Source of the DNA: Paenibacillus cellulositrophicus
Lineage (GTDB): Bacteria > Bacillota > Bacilli > Paenibacillales > Paenibacillaceae
Direction of reading: 5' to 3'
DNA: 64,000 nt
Assembly (NCBI RefSeq): GCF_009363095.1
Contig: NZ_CP045295.1
Span: 3,832,001-3,896,000, forward strand
Shown here: piece after piece, positions 17,884 through 25,807 of the stretch
Numbering within the stretch: the first letter of the stretch is position 1
How the letters are laid out: each line of letters opens with the position of its first letter
Position numbers and translations under genes: made by a program
The notes under the pieces: generated by a model
The model's input: the letters and a program-made list of their open reading frames with translations, nothing else
Told to the model about the DNA's origin: nothing
The model's database searches: none

Positions 17884-19119
17884 ATGGGGCAGAGAGGGAG
17901 AGCGGCATATTCGTTTAAAGAGTTCGTAACGATGTTTGGACAAGATATGTTTACTAACTACTGGATGAGAATGTGGGCTATTCTTGATGAAAACCCACAT
18001 TTAAAAGACACTTTTCCTTCGTTTTTACTTAATCCAGAGAAGCTTGTTTTTTATTTCGGGAAAAATCATATGGCTTTAGAATATGTGGGTTCCGTTCAAA
18101 AAGAGGATCTCGATGAAAATTATCAGTTAACGGTAGAAATACATGATTGTACTTATACAGAAAATCTAATGGACGCTGTAATCGGTTTTGAACTAGGTAA
18201 TGACCCTACAAAACGGCATCCTTCTATGAGTTTTAATGAAAACATATATTTACCATCAAACGATGCGTATGAAATACTTGAACAAAATGGTTGGAATTTT
18301 GCTGCGCAGCCGATGATGATAGGTTTTAATATTGCTGGTCTTGATTTGATTGAGGGATCCTACCACAGATTCATAAATTGTTTCTTTTATGGAAGTGACA
18401 CTCATGGTTTGCTGGTTAGGCATATCAAGTGGTTAGATGTGTTCCCAGTAGATATGATTGACTATAATGACGAGTTAGACCAATTCAAATTTTATCCTTG
18501 GCAGGATCAAGAAGAACGCGCAAGGAAGGACGTTAGCATTGTTTTTCCTACTCCATCAGGGTATAGAGATCCCAAACTCATCCAACTAAACCGATTTGTA
18601 GAGCTTTTTAGTTCATCAAAGGTGACGGAAACGCAAATAACCAGGTTTTTATCAGAGCCAGAAAATCAGTTTATTTTAAAAATGGTCTTCTTTGCAAAAG
18701 AGTTATATGCTGAAAAAGAGTGTGTTTGGGCAAATGATCCAACAAGAAAGGCTATACGCCCAGATTTTTTTATAACTGAACCCAATGGTTTTTCAGATAT
18801 CGTTGAGTTTAAATTACCAAACGTCAAAACATCAATGATAGTAGGTCGAGAAAATAGAGAGGCCTTTAGTGCAGAGATTGGTTCATATATTGCACAAACG
18901 AGGACTTACCGGGAATATTTTGAAGATCCAAGAAACCGTGACTACGTTCTGGACAAGTATGGGATCAAAGTACACCATCCTAAGAGGTGGTTAGTTATAG
19001 GAAGAAGATGGATGATTGAAAGTGACGAGTGGAAGTCTATTCAAAATGATTACAAAGAGTTTGCAATTAGGACTTACGATGATCTTGTAGATTATGTTAT
19101 CAGCATGCTTTATAGCTAG
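17884..19119 (+). CDS. Shedu-like defence nuclease (SduA, DUF4263)
   Basis: 411 residues. The C-terminal about 170 residues fit the DUF4263 nuclease domain: RPDFF (D294) then DIVEFKLP (E308-x-K310) form a PD-(D/E)XK active site. The later YIAQTRTYREYF, HHPKRWLVIGRR and RTYDDLVDYV segments are the family's other landmarks. Shedu proteins are single-gene anti-phage systems that act as nucleases. The N-terminal about 230 residues are a variable sensor-like part I do not recognise. The gene is AT-rich, has its own terminator (19123) and lies just outside the right att site. Confidence 0.82.
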   Translation: MGQRGRAAYSFKEFVTMFGQDMFTNYWMRMWAILDENPHLKDTFPSFLLNPEKLVFYFGKNHMALEYVGSVQKEDLDENYQLTVEIHDCTYTENLMDAVIGFELGNDPTKRHPSMSFNENIYLPSNDAYEILEQNGWNFAAQPMMIGFNIAGLDLIEGSYHRFINCFFYGSDTHGLLVRHIKWLDVFPVDMIDYNDELDQFKFYPWQDQEERARKDVSIVFPTPSGYRDPKLIQLNRFVELFSSSKVTETQITRFLSEPENQFILKMVFFAKELYAEKECVWANDPTRKAIRPDFFITEPNGFSDIVEFKLPNVKTSMIVGRENREAFSAEIGSYIAQTRTYREYFEDPRNRDYVLDKYGIKVHHPKRWLVIGRRWMIESDEWKSIQNDYKEFAIRTYDDLVDYVISMLYS

Positions 19120-19122
19120 TGT

Positions 19123-19157
19123 AAGGGGAATGTCCTTTGAGACATTCCCCTTTTCTT
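19123..19157 (+). terminator. Terminator after the Shedu-like gene
   Basis: AAGGGGAATGTC pairs perfectly with GACATTCCCCTT around CTTTGA, followed by TTCTT. Confidence 0.8.
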
Positions 19158-19307
19158 ACTTAGTAAGCAGCTACTCTTTCTTATGGCGATTAATTTATTT
19201 CATTTTTTTAATGTAGGACAAATATACTATTCTTATGTTATTTCCTATGGTAAAATATTGAAATACTCTACGTTTAATATTTCACCAATATGGAGGATAC
19301 TATTATA

Positions 19308-19694
19308 ATGTGGCCGGAGCATTTCCCAGAAGGATGTCCAATCAATGCTGAAGGGAAGTCAGTAGAAGTTTTTCGTTTAGTTGACAATAATCCCCCTCTG
19401 GAAAGTGACTTTATCGCCTTATCCCAGCAAGGGCGTAAGGTAAGAGGGGATGCATGCCAAGCGTGTGGATTATCTGTCTTTGAATTATATGACGATGCTG
19501 TTCAACAGAATGAGGTGCTGGCAGGTTCTATTTATTTTCAGCGTAATAACTTGCCGAAGAAGAGAATCGCTGTTGGAAGGACTAATCCAGAATATGGAAT
19601 GGTGAGAAATACGCCTGTACAAGAAAGAACATCACATTTAACATATTGGATTTTTAAGGATAAAGACGTAACAGACCATTTTAGCGTAATCTAA
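19308..19694 (+). CDS. Unknown protein, first gene of a two-gene operon
   Basis: 128 residues from ATG 19308. GGAGG lies 11 bases upstream; the in-frame ATG at 19290 has no ribosome-binding site because it overlaps that sequence. A C-x2-C pair (DACQACG) is visible; no membrane segment. The C-terminal half (KKRIAVGRTNPEYG, TYWIFKDKDVTDHFSVI) looks like a beta-rich fold. I do not recognise the family. The next gene starts 15 bases after the stop, so both are probably translated from one mRNA. AT-rich like the Shedu-like gene, suggesting transfer. Confidence 0.75.
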   Translation: MWPEHFPEGCPINAEGKSVEVFRLVDNNPPLESDFIALSQQGRKVRGDACQACGLSVFELYDDAVQQNEVLAGSIYFQRNNLPKKRIAVGRTNPEYGMVRNTPVQERTSHLTYWIFKDKDVTDHFSVI

Positions 19695-19709
19695 GAGGGG
19701 AGGTATCGT

Positions 19710-20900
19710 ATGGAACCCTTCGTTACACCTTTAGGAATCATGAGTGTTATTGAACATTTTTTGTTTTATGATAGACCATATATTTTTTTGTGTGTCGATA
19801 AGACTAATTCAAAATACGTTGTTCACCTTGTTGATGATGATGAAATCTGTGAGAAATGGTTTCTTATACCCTCAACTGAATTACGAGTTGAATTTGTTCG
19901 AACCGGTAAAATTTCATTGAGGGATTCTTTATTATTAGCCGAACAAGGATGGATTTGGGAGATAACTACTCCATATGATGGGTCAAAAGGTACAGCAGAA
20001 ATACGTTATTGTAATGAATTGGCTGATCATGATCTACCAGCAAAGGATGTCTTTTTAAATCTTCCTGAAAGACGTCTTCCTGTCTTAGATTTGGATGCAG
20101 CTAGAGATGCCGAACAAACCTTTAGAGATGTCTTCTTGCTTTACCTAAATGATGGTCATCACTCTCAAACAATTCCGGCAAATGATTTAGGTCTTATACT
20201 ACTTCGTTCTCAAGGTATGTTAGAGACTTTAGCCCATAAGGATGCTGCAACAAGAGGAAGAATTCCAGCATCTACAAAGGAAGAAGTTACCATGTACTAT
20301 GCTGGTAATTTTGCAGCGTCTGTTGGCATAAGGCTAGAGGCAAAACACAATGGCTTGGTTCCTACTTCTGTACACGATGCATTGAGTACATTAATGGACC
20401 TAATAGAAGCTGGTTCTAGTAAGGAAGATCTATTAGCAATATTAAAGAAATTGCAAAGTAGATCCATCGCACGATATCGTTTTTTCCTACAAGCGCTTGA
20501 ACAAGCAAACATCTCTTTCAAAGCAGAGTGGGGTTCGCCATTTAGGGAGAAAAGGGTAGCGAGCTTGTCAATACATGATATTCGTTCTGCTATAGGCATT
20601 ATGGACATAGGGGGAGAGGACACTGTTCAAAAGTTAGAATTGATGGGTGATCTACGCTTAATAGGTGTTCAGACAAATAAAAATAAGAAGCGTTCCAGTT
20701 TTGAATTTGTATCAATTGAAGGAGAAACTTACAAAGGTACTTTATCTGATGATTTGTTAGGCCAAGTGGACAGCGGCGTTTTCTTTAAAGTTCCCGCATA
20801 TAATGTTATTGCAGAAATTGAGGAAACTCTGGAGATAAATCCAACAACAAGTGAAGAAAAAGTCACCTATTCATTGCTAAATATTAAAGAAAATAAATAA
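19710..20900 (+). CDS. Unknown protein, second gene of the operon (DUF6575-like N-terminus, uncertain)
   Basis: 396 residues. The N-terminal about 90 residues (PLGIMSVIEHFLFYDRPYIF, SLRDSLLLAEQGWIWEI) resemble, from memory, DUF6575-type proteins of unknown function. The middle is helical (LSTLMDLIEAGSSKEDLLAILKK has the look of a helical bundle). The C-terminal third is beta-rich (FEFVSIEGETYKGTLSDD). No nuclease, ATPase, HNH or membrane signature was found. GAGGGGAGG precedes the ATG and a terminator follows at 20903, so the operon has just these two genes. Confidence 0.75.
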   Translation: MEPFVTPLGIMSVIEHFLFYDRPYIFLCVDKTNSKYVVHLVDDDEICEKWFLIPSTELRVEFVRTGKISLRDSLLLAEQGWIWEITTPYDGSKGTAEIRYCNELADHDLPAKDVFLNLPERRLPVLDLDAARDAEQTFRDVFLLYLNDGHHSQTIPANDLGLILLRSQGMLETLAHKDAATRGRIPASTKEEVTMYYAGNFAASVGIRLEAKHNGLVPTSVHDALSTLMDLIEAGSSKEDLLAILKKLQSRSIARYRFFLQALEQANISFKAEWGSPFREKRVASLSIHDIRSAIGIMDIGGEDTVQKLELMGDLRLIGVQTNKNKKRSSFEFVSIEGETYKGTLSDDLLGQVDSGVFFKVPAYNVIAEIEETLEINPTTSEEKVTYSLLNIKENK

Positions 20901-20902
20901 CA

Positions 20903-20938
20903 AAACTAGATCACTCAAATGTGGTCTAGTTTGCATTT
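20903..20938 (+). terminator. Terminator of the unknown two-gene operon
   Basis: AAACTAGATCAC pairs with GTGGTCTAGTTT (one G-T) and is followed by a weak T-rich tail. Confidence 0.65.
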
Positions 20939-21061
20939 CCTCGGTCCAGCCTAAGAGTAGGCTTCCCCAAGATGGTTCATTTTCTTATGCAAAAGGCGTT
21001 CTCAAAGGATAAACCAGTATTGAAGGTAGCTGGTGGCGATGATCCGCAAAGGAGAATATAG

Positions 21062-21433
21062 ATGACGGTAAAGTTTAGCTTGAGTTATACAGATGGAGAT
21101 TTCATCGACAACATAGAAGTTCCAATTTATAAAGTGTATCGCAAGGGTACCTCTTTTCAACTGTATCATTTAAATCGCAACCCTGCTCGTAATGAACACA
21201 AAGAATTGTTGGTTATCGATGAATCGGGGATAACACCAGAAAGCATGTTTAAAAGTGTCACAGAGTTTTGTGAAAAAATTATCCCCTATTTATTGGATAG
21301 GAAAAATGAGTCGTTATTTTTATTTGGGGAGTATTATGACACAGAGAAAGATAAGATGGTGGACATTGATGATATTGAGATTTCCTGTTTAATAGGAGGG
21401 GCAGCCATCCCACAAGAAGAAGAGAATAAATAA
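21062..21433 (+). CDS. Small protein of unknown function
   Basis: 123 residues, acidic, no signal peptide or membrane segment. AAAGGAG lies 7 bases before the ATG. It starts MTVKFSLSYTDGDFIDNIEV and looks like an alpha/beta cytosolic protein; no motif is recognised. It is AT-rich like the three genes before it and probably belongs to the same accessory block. The terminator at 20903 separates it from the upstream operon. Confidence 0.7.
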   Translation: MTVKFSLSYTDGDFIDNIEVPIYKVYRKGTSFQLYHLNRNPARNEHKELLVIDESGITPESMFKSVTEFCEKIIPYLLDRKNESLFLFGEYYDTEKDKMVDIDDIEISCLIGGAAIPQEEENK

Positions 21434-21621
21434 TGTAGGATTTACAGAGGTGACCAACTAAATTAATGATCATTGGATTAATAATTCTACATAGGCATCA
21501 GCCAATTCAAAACGGGGGGAGTAATTTTTTTTACATAGATTTGAAATATTCTACGACTTCCATGATTTGATTTATGTTAAAATATCTCCGGATCAGAAAT
21601 TGGAGAGGGGTTTTATAACTC

Positions 21622-23745
21622 ATGTCATGGAAAAAAGTTCTGGGTAAAAGCACCATTCGTGTGGCTACTACTGCTCTATTACTTTCCCAATTGTTTGGCG
21701 CAGTAGGTTCTGTCTCAGCTGCAGGCAACGATGTCGAAGTACACTTGATTGGTATCAATGACCTGCACGGTCAGTTGGACACCACATCGATAGTTAGTGA
21801 CAAAAAGGTCGGAACAGCTCCAATTCTAGCAACATATTTAAAAGAAGCTCAAGCCAAATATGCAAACTCCCTGCTCTTCCATAATGGAGACTCTGTTGGA
21901 GCATCCGCCCCCGTCTCATCTCTGGATCGTGATGAGCCTACGATGGAATGGATGAATATGATGGGCTTTGATGTAGGTTCTTTGGGCAATCATGAATTCG
22001 ACCAAGGTATCGCTGCATTAAAAGCGCAAATTTTTGGTGGTGTGGATCCAAAAGAAGGCAAGGTAACCCATGCGGGCGCAAAATTTGATTATGTAAATGC
22101 AAACGTCATTGAAACTTCAACAGGCAAACCATTGATTAAGCCATATGTGGTTAAAGAAGCGGGCGGAGTCAAAATCGGATTTATCGGATTAGTGACGAAA
22201 GCGACACCTTCTAAAGTATCCCCAGCGGGTACAGCAGGCGTGCGTTTCTTAAGCGCAGAGGAAGAAGTTGTAGCCGTTAATAAATATGCAAAAGAATTAC
22301 AAGATCAAGGTGTAGAAACGATCATCGTCCTGGCACATGATCCAGCAACAACCAAAGAAGGTGTAACCACTGGAGAAGCGGCTGATTTGGCCAAAGCTTT
22401 GCCTGCCGATTCCCCTGTAGATGTTATCGTTGCAGGTGACAATCATGCTTTAGCTAACGGTGAAGTGAATGGAAAATTAATCGTACAGGCTTATTCTTAT
22501 GGTACGGCATTTGAAGATATTAAGCTGATGATTGACCCAACGACTGGGGACGTAACCGAAAAGTCAGCTGCAGTTACAACAACTTTTCAAGACGGTGTCA
22601 AAGAAGACCCTGAATCTTTAGCTATTATTAAAAAATCATTAGACAAGCATCCTGAGCTAACGAAGCCAGTAGGTACGACAGATGGTTCTGTCACTCGTAC
22701 AGATGCTTATAATAACGAAGCGCCTCTTGGAAATCTCATTGCAGATGCAATGCGTCAAGCAGACTTTGGTGATAAAGCAGGCGCTGCTGACTTTGCATTT
22801 ATGAATCCAGGTGGGATTCGTGCGGATCTGCCGCAAGGCGATGTGACCTTTGCTGATCTTGCTAAAGTACAACCTTTTGGCAATACTTTGGTGAAACTGG
22901 AGCTGACGGGTGCACAAATTCAAACCTTGTTGCAGCAGCAATGGGGTACAAACGCGGACGGTACACCGAACACCAAAACACTACAAATCTCTGGCTTGAA
23001 GTATACGGCAGATCTCAATAAGCCCGTTGCTGAACGTGTGACTAGTCTCACTCTTGAAGACGGTACACCGATTGATCCTGGAAAAACATATACGGTTGTA
23101 GTTAACAACTTTATGGCAGCAGGCGGAGATAACTATAAAGTGCTGGTGGATGCTAAATCATCCTTAGCCGGTCCGATCGATCTAGATGTATTCTATCAGT
23201 ACATTGTAGATAAATTTAAAGGTGGCGCTATTCAGGCTAAAACCGAAGGACGCATTACCAACCTGGGTGCATCTACAGAACAACCGGAAACACCTGTAAC
23301 CACAGATGTCATTTCTCGTGCTGAATTTGTGAGTGCTTTAGTAGACATGTTGAAGCTAAACGAAGTAGCTACAGCACCTGCATTCAAGGATGTTGCTGCT
23401 GACGCTGCCTATGCAGATGCCATCGCTGAAGCTGCTCATGCCGGATTCATTCAAGGCTACGGTGGTAACTTCAATCCGGATCGTGATATCACTCGTGAAG
23501 AAGCGGCTACCATTCTTGCTAAATTGTTGAACAATCCAGTTTCTGATAAAAACGCTGCTACGATTATTGCAGGTTTTGAAGATGGCAAAACCGTCTCTGC
23601 CTATGCGATTAAATCTATGGCCACTCTGATTGATAAAGGTATTCTAAGTGCAGCGGATAAAAAATTGCTTCAACCTAAACAAGGTCTTTCCAATAACGAT
23701 GCAAAAGCGTTAATTCAAAAGGCTGTCGCAGCAAAAGCTTCATAA
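21622..23745 (+). CDS. SLH-anchored 5'-nucleotidase / 2',3'-cyclic phosphodiesterase family protein
   Basis: 707 residues. The signal peptide (about 1-34, ending VSAAG) is followed by a calcineurin-like metallophosphatase domain with NDLHGQLD, HNGDSVGAS, GNHEFDQG, LAHDP and AGDNHA metal-ligand motifs. A 5'-nucleotidase C-terminal substrate-binding domain (NNEAPLGNLIADAMRQ, FMNPGGIRADL) comes next. The last about 150 residues are SLH repeats (RAEFVSALVDML, FNPDRDITREEAATILAKLL) that hold the enzyme on the wall. It scavenges phosphate and nucleosides outside the cell. TTGGAGAGGGG precedes the ATG. TTTACA-N5-TTGAAA at 21530-21546 is a weak Pho-box-like match. Confidence 0.92.
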   Translation: MSWKKVLGKSTIRVATTALLLSQLFGAVGSVSAAGNDVEVHLIGINDLHGQLDTTSIVSDKKVGTAPILATYLKEAQAKYANSLLFHNGDSVGASAPVSSLDRDEPTMEWMNMMGFDVGSLGNHEFDQGIAALKAQIFGGVDPKEGKVTHAGAKFDYVNANVIETSTGKPLIKPYVVKEAGGVKIGFIGLVTKATPSKVSPAGTAGVRFLSAEEEVVAVNKYAKELQDQGVETIIVLAHDPATTKEGVTTGEAADLAKALPADSPVDVIVAGDNHALANGEVNGKLIVQAYSYGTAFEDIKLMIDPTTGDVTEKSAAVTTTFQDGVKEDPESLAIIKKSLDKHPELTKPVGTTDGSVTRTDAYNNEAPLGNLIADAMRQADFGDKAGAADFAFMNPGGIRADLPQGDVTFADLAKVQPFGNTLVKLELTGAQIQTLLQQQWGTNADGTPNTKTLQISGLKYTADLNKPVAERVTSLTLEDGTPIDPGKTYTVVVNNFMAAGGDNYKVLVDAKSSLAGPIDLDVFYQYIVDKFKGGAIQAKTEGRITNLGASTEQPETPVTTDVISRAEFVSALVDMLKLNEVATAPAFKDVAADAAYADAIAEAAHAGFIQGYGGNFNPDRDITREEAATILAKLLNNPVSDKNAATIIAGFEDGKTVSAYAIKSMATLIDKGILSAADKKLLQPKQGLSNNDAKALIQKAVAAKAS

Positions 23746-23947
23746 TGTAGAACTTATTTAAGCCTTATATTAAAGCAGGAAAACACATCCCTTTTGGTGA
23801 ATAAGCTTTCTTCTATTGATAAACCCCATTAGTCCTTCAATTCATGATAAGGTCTATCTAGAAGAATGCTGTATCCCAATTTAGGATGTGTTTTTTTCAT
23901 TGGTAATCCCGAATACCCATTCTTTTAAGTGTGGAACATTTAATAAT

Positions 23948-24334
23948 TTACTTTGTACGGCTTTCAAACTCTTCCAAAACCTTGGATTTGTCGCCATAAA
24001 CCTTTTCCAGGTGATCCTCTCCCCAATAGCATAAAAGATCTAGCGCGGGCTTTAATCCCCAGCCGTAGGGAGTTAACTTATACTCCACTTTAGGTGGGAT
24101 CTCTTGATAAATCTTGCGTGCGACGATCTCATCCTTTTCCAGTCCTCTTAGTTGAGTGGTCAGCATCTTCTGCGTAATGCCGGGGATTAGCCGGCGAAGT
24201 TCCGAGGTCCGTTTCGGTCCTGTCATCAAATGATAGATGATTAAAGGCTTCCATTTCCCTCCCATTACTTCTAATGCAGCCTCCACCCCAACTTTATACT
24301 TCTCTCGAATGCGATTTTCCTTTTGTTCAGTCAT
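23948..24334 (-). CDS. HxlR-family transcriptional regulator
   Basis: 128 residues. The winged-helix core has the HxlR hallmarks MGGKWKPLIIYHL, TSELRRLIPGITQKMLTTQL and PPKVEYKLTPYG. A cysteine (LLCYWGEDH) lies near the C-terminus and none near the N-terminus. GGAGGAATCCAAG precedes the ATG. It is divergent from a flavodoxin-like quinone reductase gene, the usual YodB/HypR-type arrangement for sensing quinones or reactive electrophiles. It probably represses itself and that gene. Confidence 0.92.
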   Translation of the reverse strand: MTEQKENRIREKYKVGVEAALEVMGGKWKPLIIYHLMTGPKRTSELRRLIPGITQKMLTTQLRGLEKDEIVARKIYQEIPPKVEYKLTPYGWGLKPALDLLCYWGEDHLEKVYGDKSKVLEEFESRTK

Positions 24335-24439
24335 CTTGGATTCCTCCGCAAAAAGGATGTGTTTTCGCTAAGAACATAACTTCTAGGGCATCTATCCAGG
24401 GCACTTCCATGTTCCTAGGGTACCCGTATGATCCTATAG

Positions 24440-24460
24440 AACGTTAAAGTGCGTACTTCC
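24440..24460 (-). promoter_or_regulatory. HxlR operator candidate, locus 1
   Basis: On the minus strand, reading toward the HxlR gene, the sequence starts GGAAGTACGCACTTT. A close relative (GGAAGTACTTACTTT) is at 57568 in a paralogous locus and GAAGTACGCA is at 60174 in a third. A perfect TATAAT (24480-24485) for the oxidoreductase gene lies 20 bases away. Confidence 0.55.
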
Positions 24461-24545
24461 AGGTTATTTTGGCACTGTTTATAATAGCATCAGCCGTTGA
24501 TCATGGCTACAAGTTAGCTGTTGAGAAAGGAATGATGATACAAGC

Positions 24546-25136
24546 ATGAGCGTATTATGCGTTGTTTCGCACCCGCGAAAAGATTCCCTGACCTTTAAGG
24601 TCGCCGATCGTTTCGTACAAGGTCTTGCCGAGTCCGGCCACGACTATGAGATATTGGATTTACACGGGATTGGCTTTGACCCGGTTTTACAAGGAGCGGA
24701 TGAACCGGATTGGTCTGCAGCCAAACAGTCCTTTTCTCCTGAGGTGGAAAGGGAAATAAGGCGAATGAAGGAGCACGACGCTCTGGCGTTTATTTTTCCA
24801 GTTTGGTGGTGGCATTTGCCTGCCATGCTAAAAGGTTATATTGACCGTGTATGGAACAATGGGTTTGCGTACGGTTCGAACCATCTTCATCATCAGCATG
24901 TCTTGTGGATTGGTCTGGCGGGCGTTTCCAAAGAACAGATGGAAAAGAGAAATTACGATAAAATGATTACCCATCTGCTCAATGTGGGAATTGCAGATTA
25001 TTGCGGTGTATCCAATTCCAATGTTGAATTTTTATACGAGACCTTGGACTCCAATTCCAAGCATTATGAGATACTGCTTAATCAAGCTTATCACTTAGGG
25101 TTGAAATATGCCAAGGACCGAGGATCCGCAGTATAG
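24546..25136 (+). CDS. Flavodoxin-like NAD(P)H:quinone oxidoreductase
   Basis: 196 residues of the NQO1/KefF-type Flavodoxin_2 family. The FMN-binding start CVVSHPRKDSLTFKVADRF and the FIFPVWWWHLPAMLKGYIDRV motif are characteristic. It reduces quinones by two electrons, avoiding semiquinone radicals. It is divergently transcribed from an HxlR regulator with an operator candidate between them. A paralogue of the same length is at 56908-57498 with the same neighbour type. Confidence 0.92.
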   Translation: MSVLCVVSHPRKDSLTFKVADRFVQGLAESGHDYEILDLHGIGFDPVLQGADEPDWSAAKQSFSPEVEREIRRMKEHDALAFIFPVWWWHLPAMLKGYIDRVWNNGFAYGSNHLHHQHVLWIGLAGVSKEQMEKRNYDKMITHLLNVGIADYCGVSNSNVEFLYETLDSNSKHYEILLNQAYHLGLKYAKDRGSAV

Positions 25137-25304
25137 AGGTTGGCATTCATGCCCGGACCCGTAGTGGATTTTTCATCGATAGACTCGTGACGCCTTTATT
25201 GGACCTGCTCCAGATTGATTTGTTATATACATCTGGCTGTGCCGGGTGATAAACGAACTTAAAACGGATAATTTATAATAAATATAGCAAGTCAGCCATC
25301 AATA

Positions 25305-25343
25305 GACTCGTTCGGAATAATTGAATTCCTACGGGTCTTTTTT
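25305..25343 (+). terminator. Terminator downstream of the quinone reductase gene
   Basis: GACTCGT (25305-25311) pairs with ACGGGTC (25331-25337, one G-T) and six T residues follow. Confidence 0.55.
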
Positions 25344-25464
25344 GTTTTGCATTTAGAGACAACCATTAACGTTCCATTAAAGTTGATCCGACCTTCTCTT
25401 AATCCATTTCGCAGCCCGTAGTTGGGCTTCATAGAAAGCGTGACCTTATCTGTAGTCTGTTAAT

Positions 25465-25497
25465 ATTCAGTAATTATTCAGTAGGAATGAGTATAAT
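25465..25497 (+). promoter_or_regulatory. Adhesin promoter with ATTCAG direct repeats
   Basis: ATTCAG at 25465-25470 and 25476-25481 (11-bp period), then exactly 10 bases to a perfect TATAAT at 25492-25497. The -35 position holds no TTGACA, so an activator binding the repeats is likely. The same layout precedes the SLH protein gene (50338-50370). Confidence 0.65.
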
Positions 25498-25807
25498 CAT
25501 CGCAAGTCGACTTTATTCTCCAAAGTTAGACAGAACTAAATGGGCTGGTCACATGTTGATGCACTACACCTGAGGAGATTTCGTGATGATAGATCACTGC
25601 GAAACTCAGATAACAGGAAGAGAAGAGTGCACAACTACATATACCAACAAGCCTATCAGTATCTGTAGGGGAGGGGAAAGGAGGGAACTCTGCAAGATTT
25701 AGATGATGCAAAGGGCTGTTGGATCGAGCCAATAGAAGCTGTCTATTCGGTTGAGCGATATTGAACCGATGATCCTACAGTCGCCAAAAAATTCAGTAGT
25801 TTCGGGA

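Larger units (their letters stand above)
25137..25807. other. Long leader/intergenic region before the adhesin gene
   Basis: It contains a terminator (25305-25343), a 15-bp near-identical repeat CATCRATAGACTCGT at 25173 and 25297, and the ATTCAG-type promoter (25465-25497). A leader of about 300 nt rich in purines (AAAGGAGGG at 25677-25685) follows. No cyclic-di-GMP or other known riboswitch was recognised. A 10-codon frame from ATG 25703 is too weak to call. Confidence 0.4.

Noticed and set aside
23770..23900. Terminator after the 5'-nucleotidase gene with arms ACACATCC and GGATGTGT
   Set aside because: The arms are about 100 bases apart; the T run is good but the hairpin is too weak to call.
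21480..25200. Third SCC-type att site closing the AT-rich block
   Set aside because: No TATCATAA core with CCGT/ACGG-like arms was found.
25500..25800. Cyclic-di-GMP or other riboswitch in the adhesin leader
   Set aside because: No match to GEMM or other known conserved cores; only a purine-rich leader.
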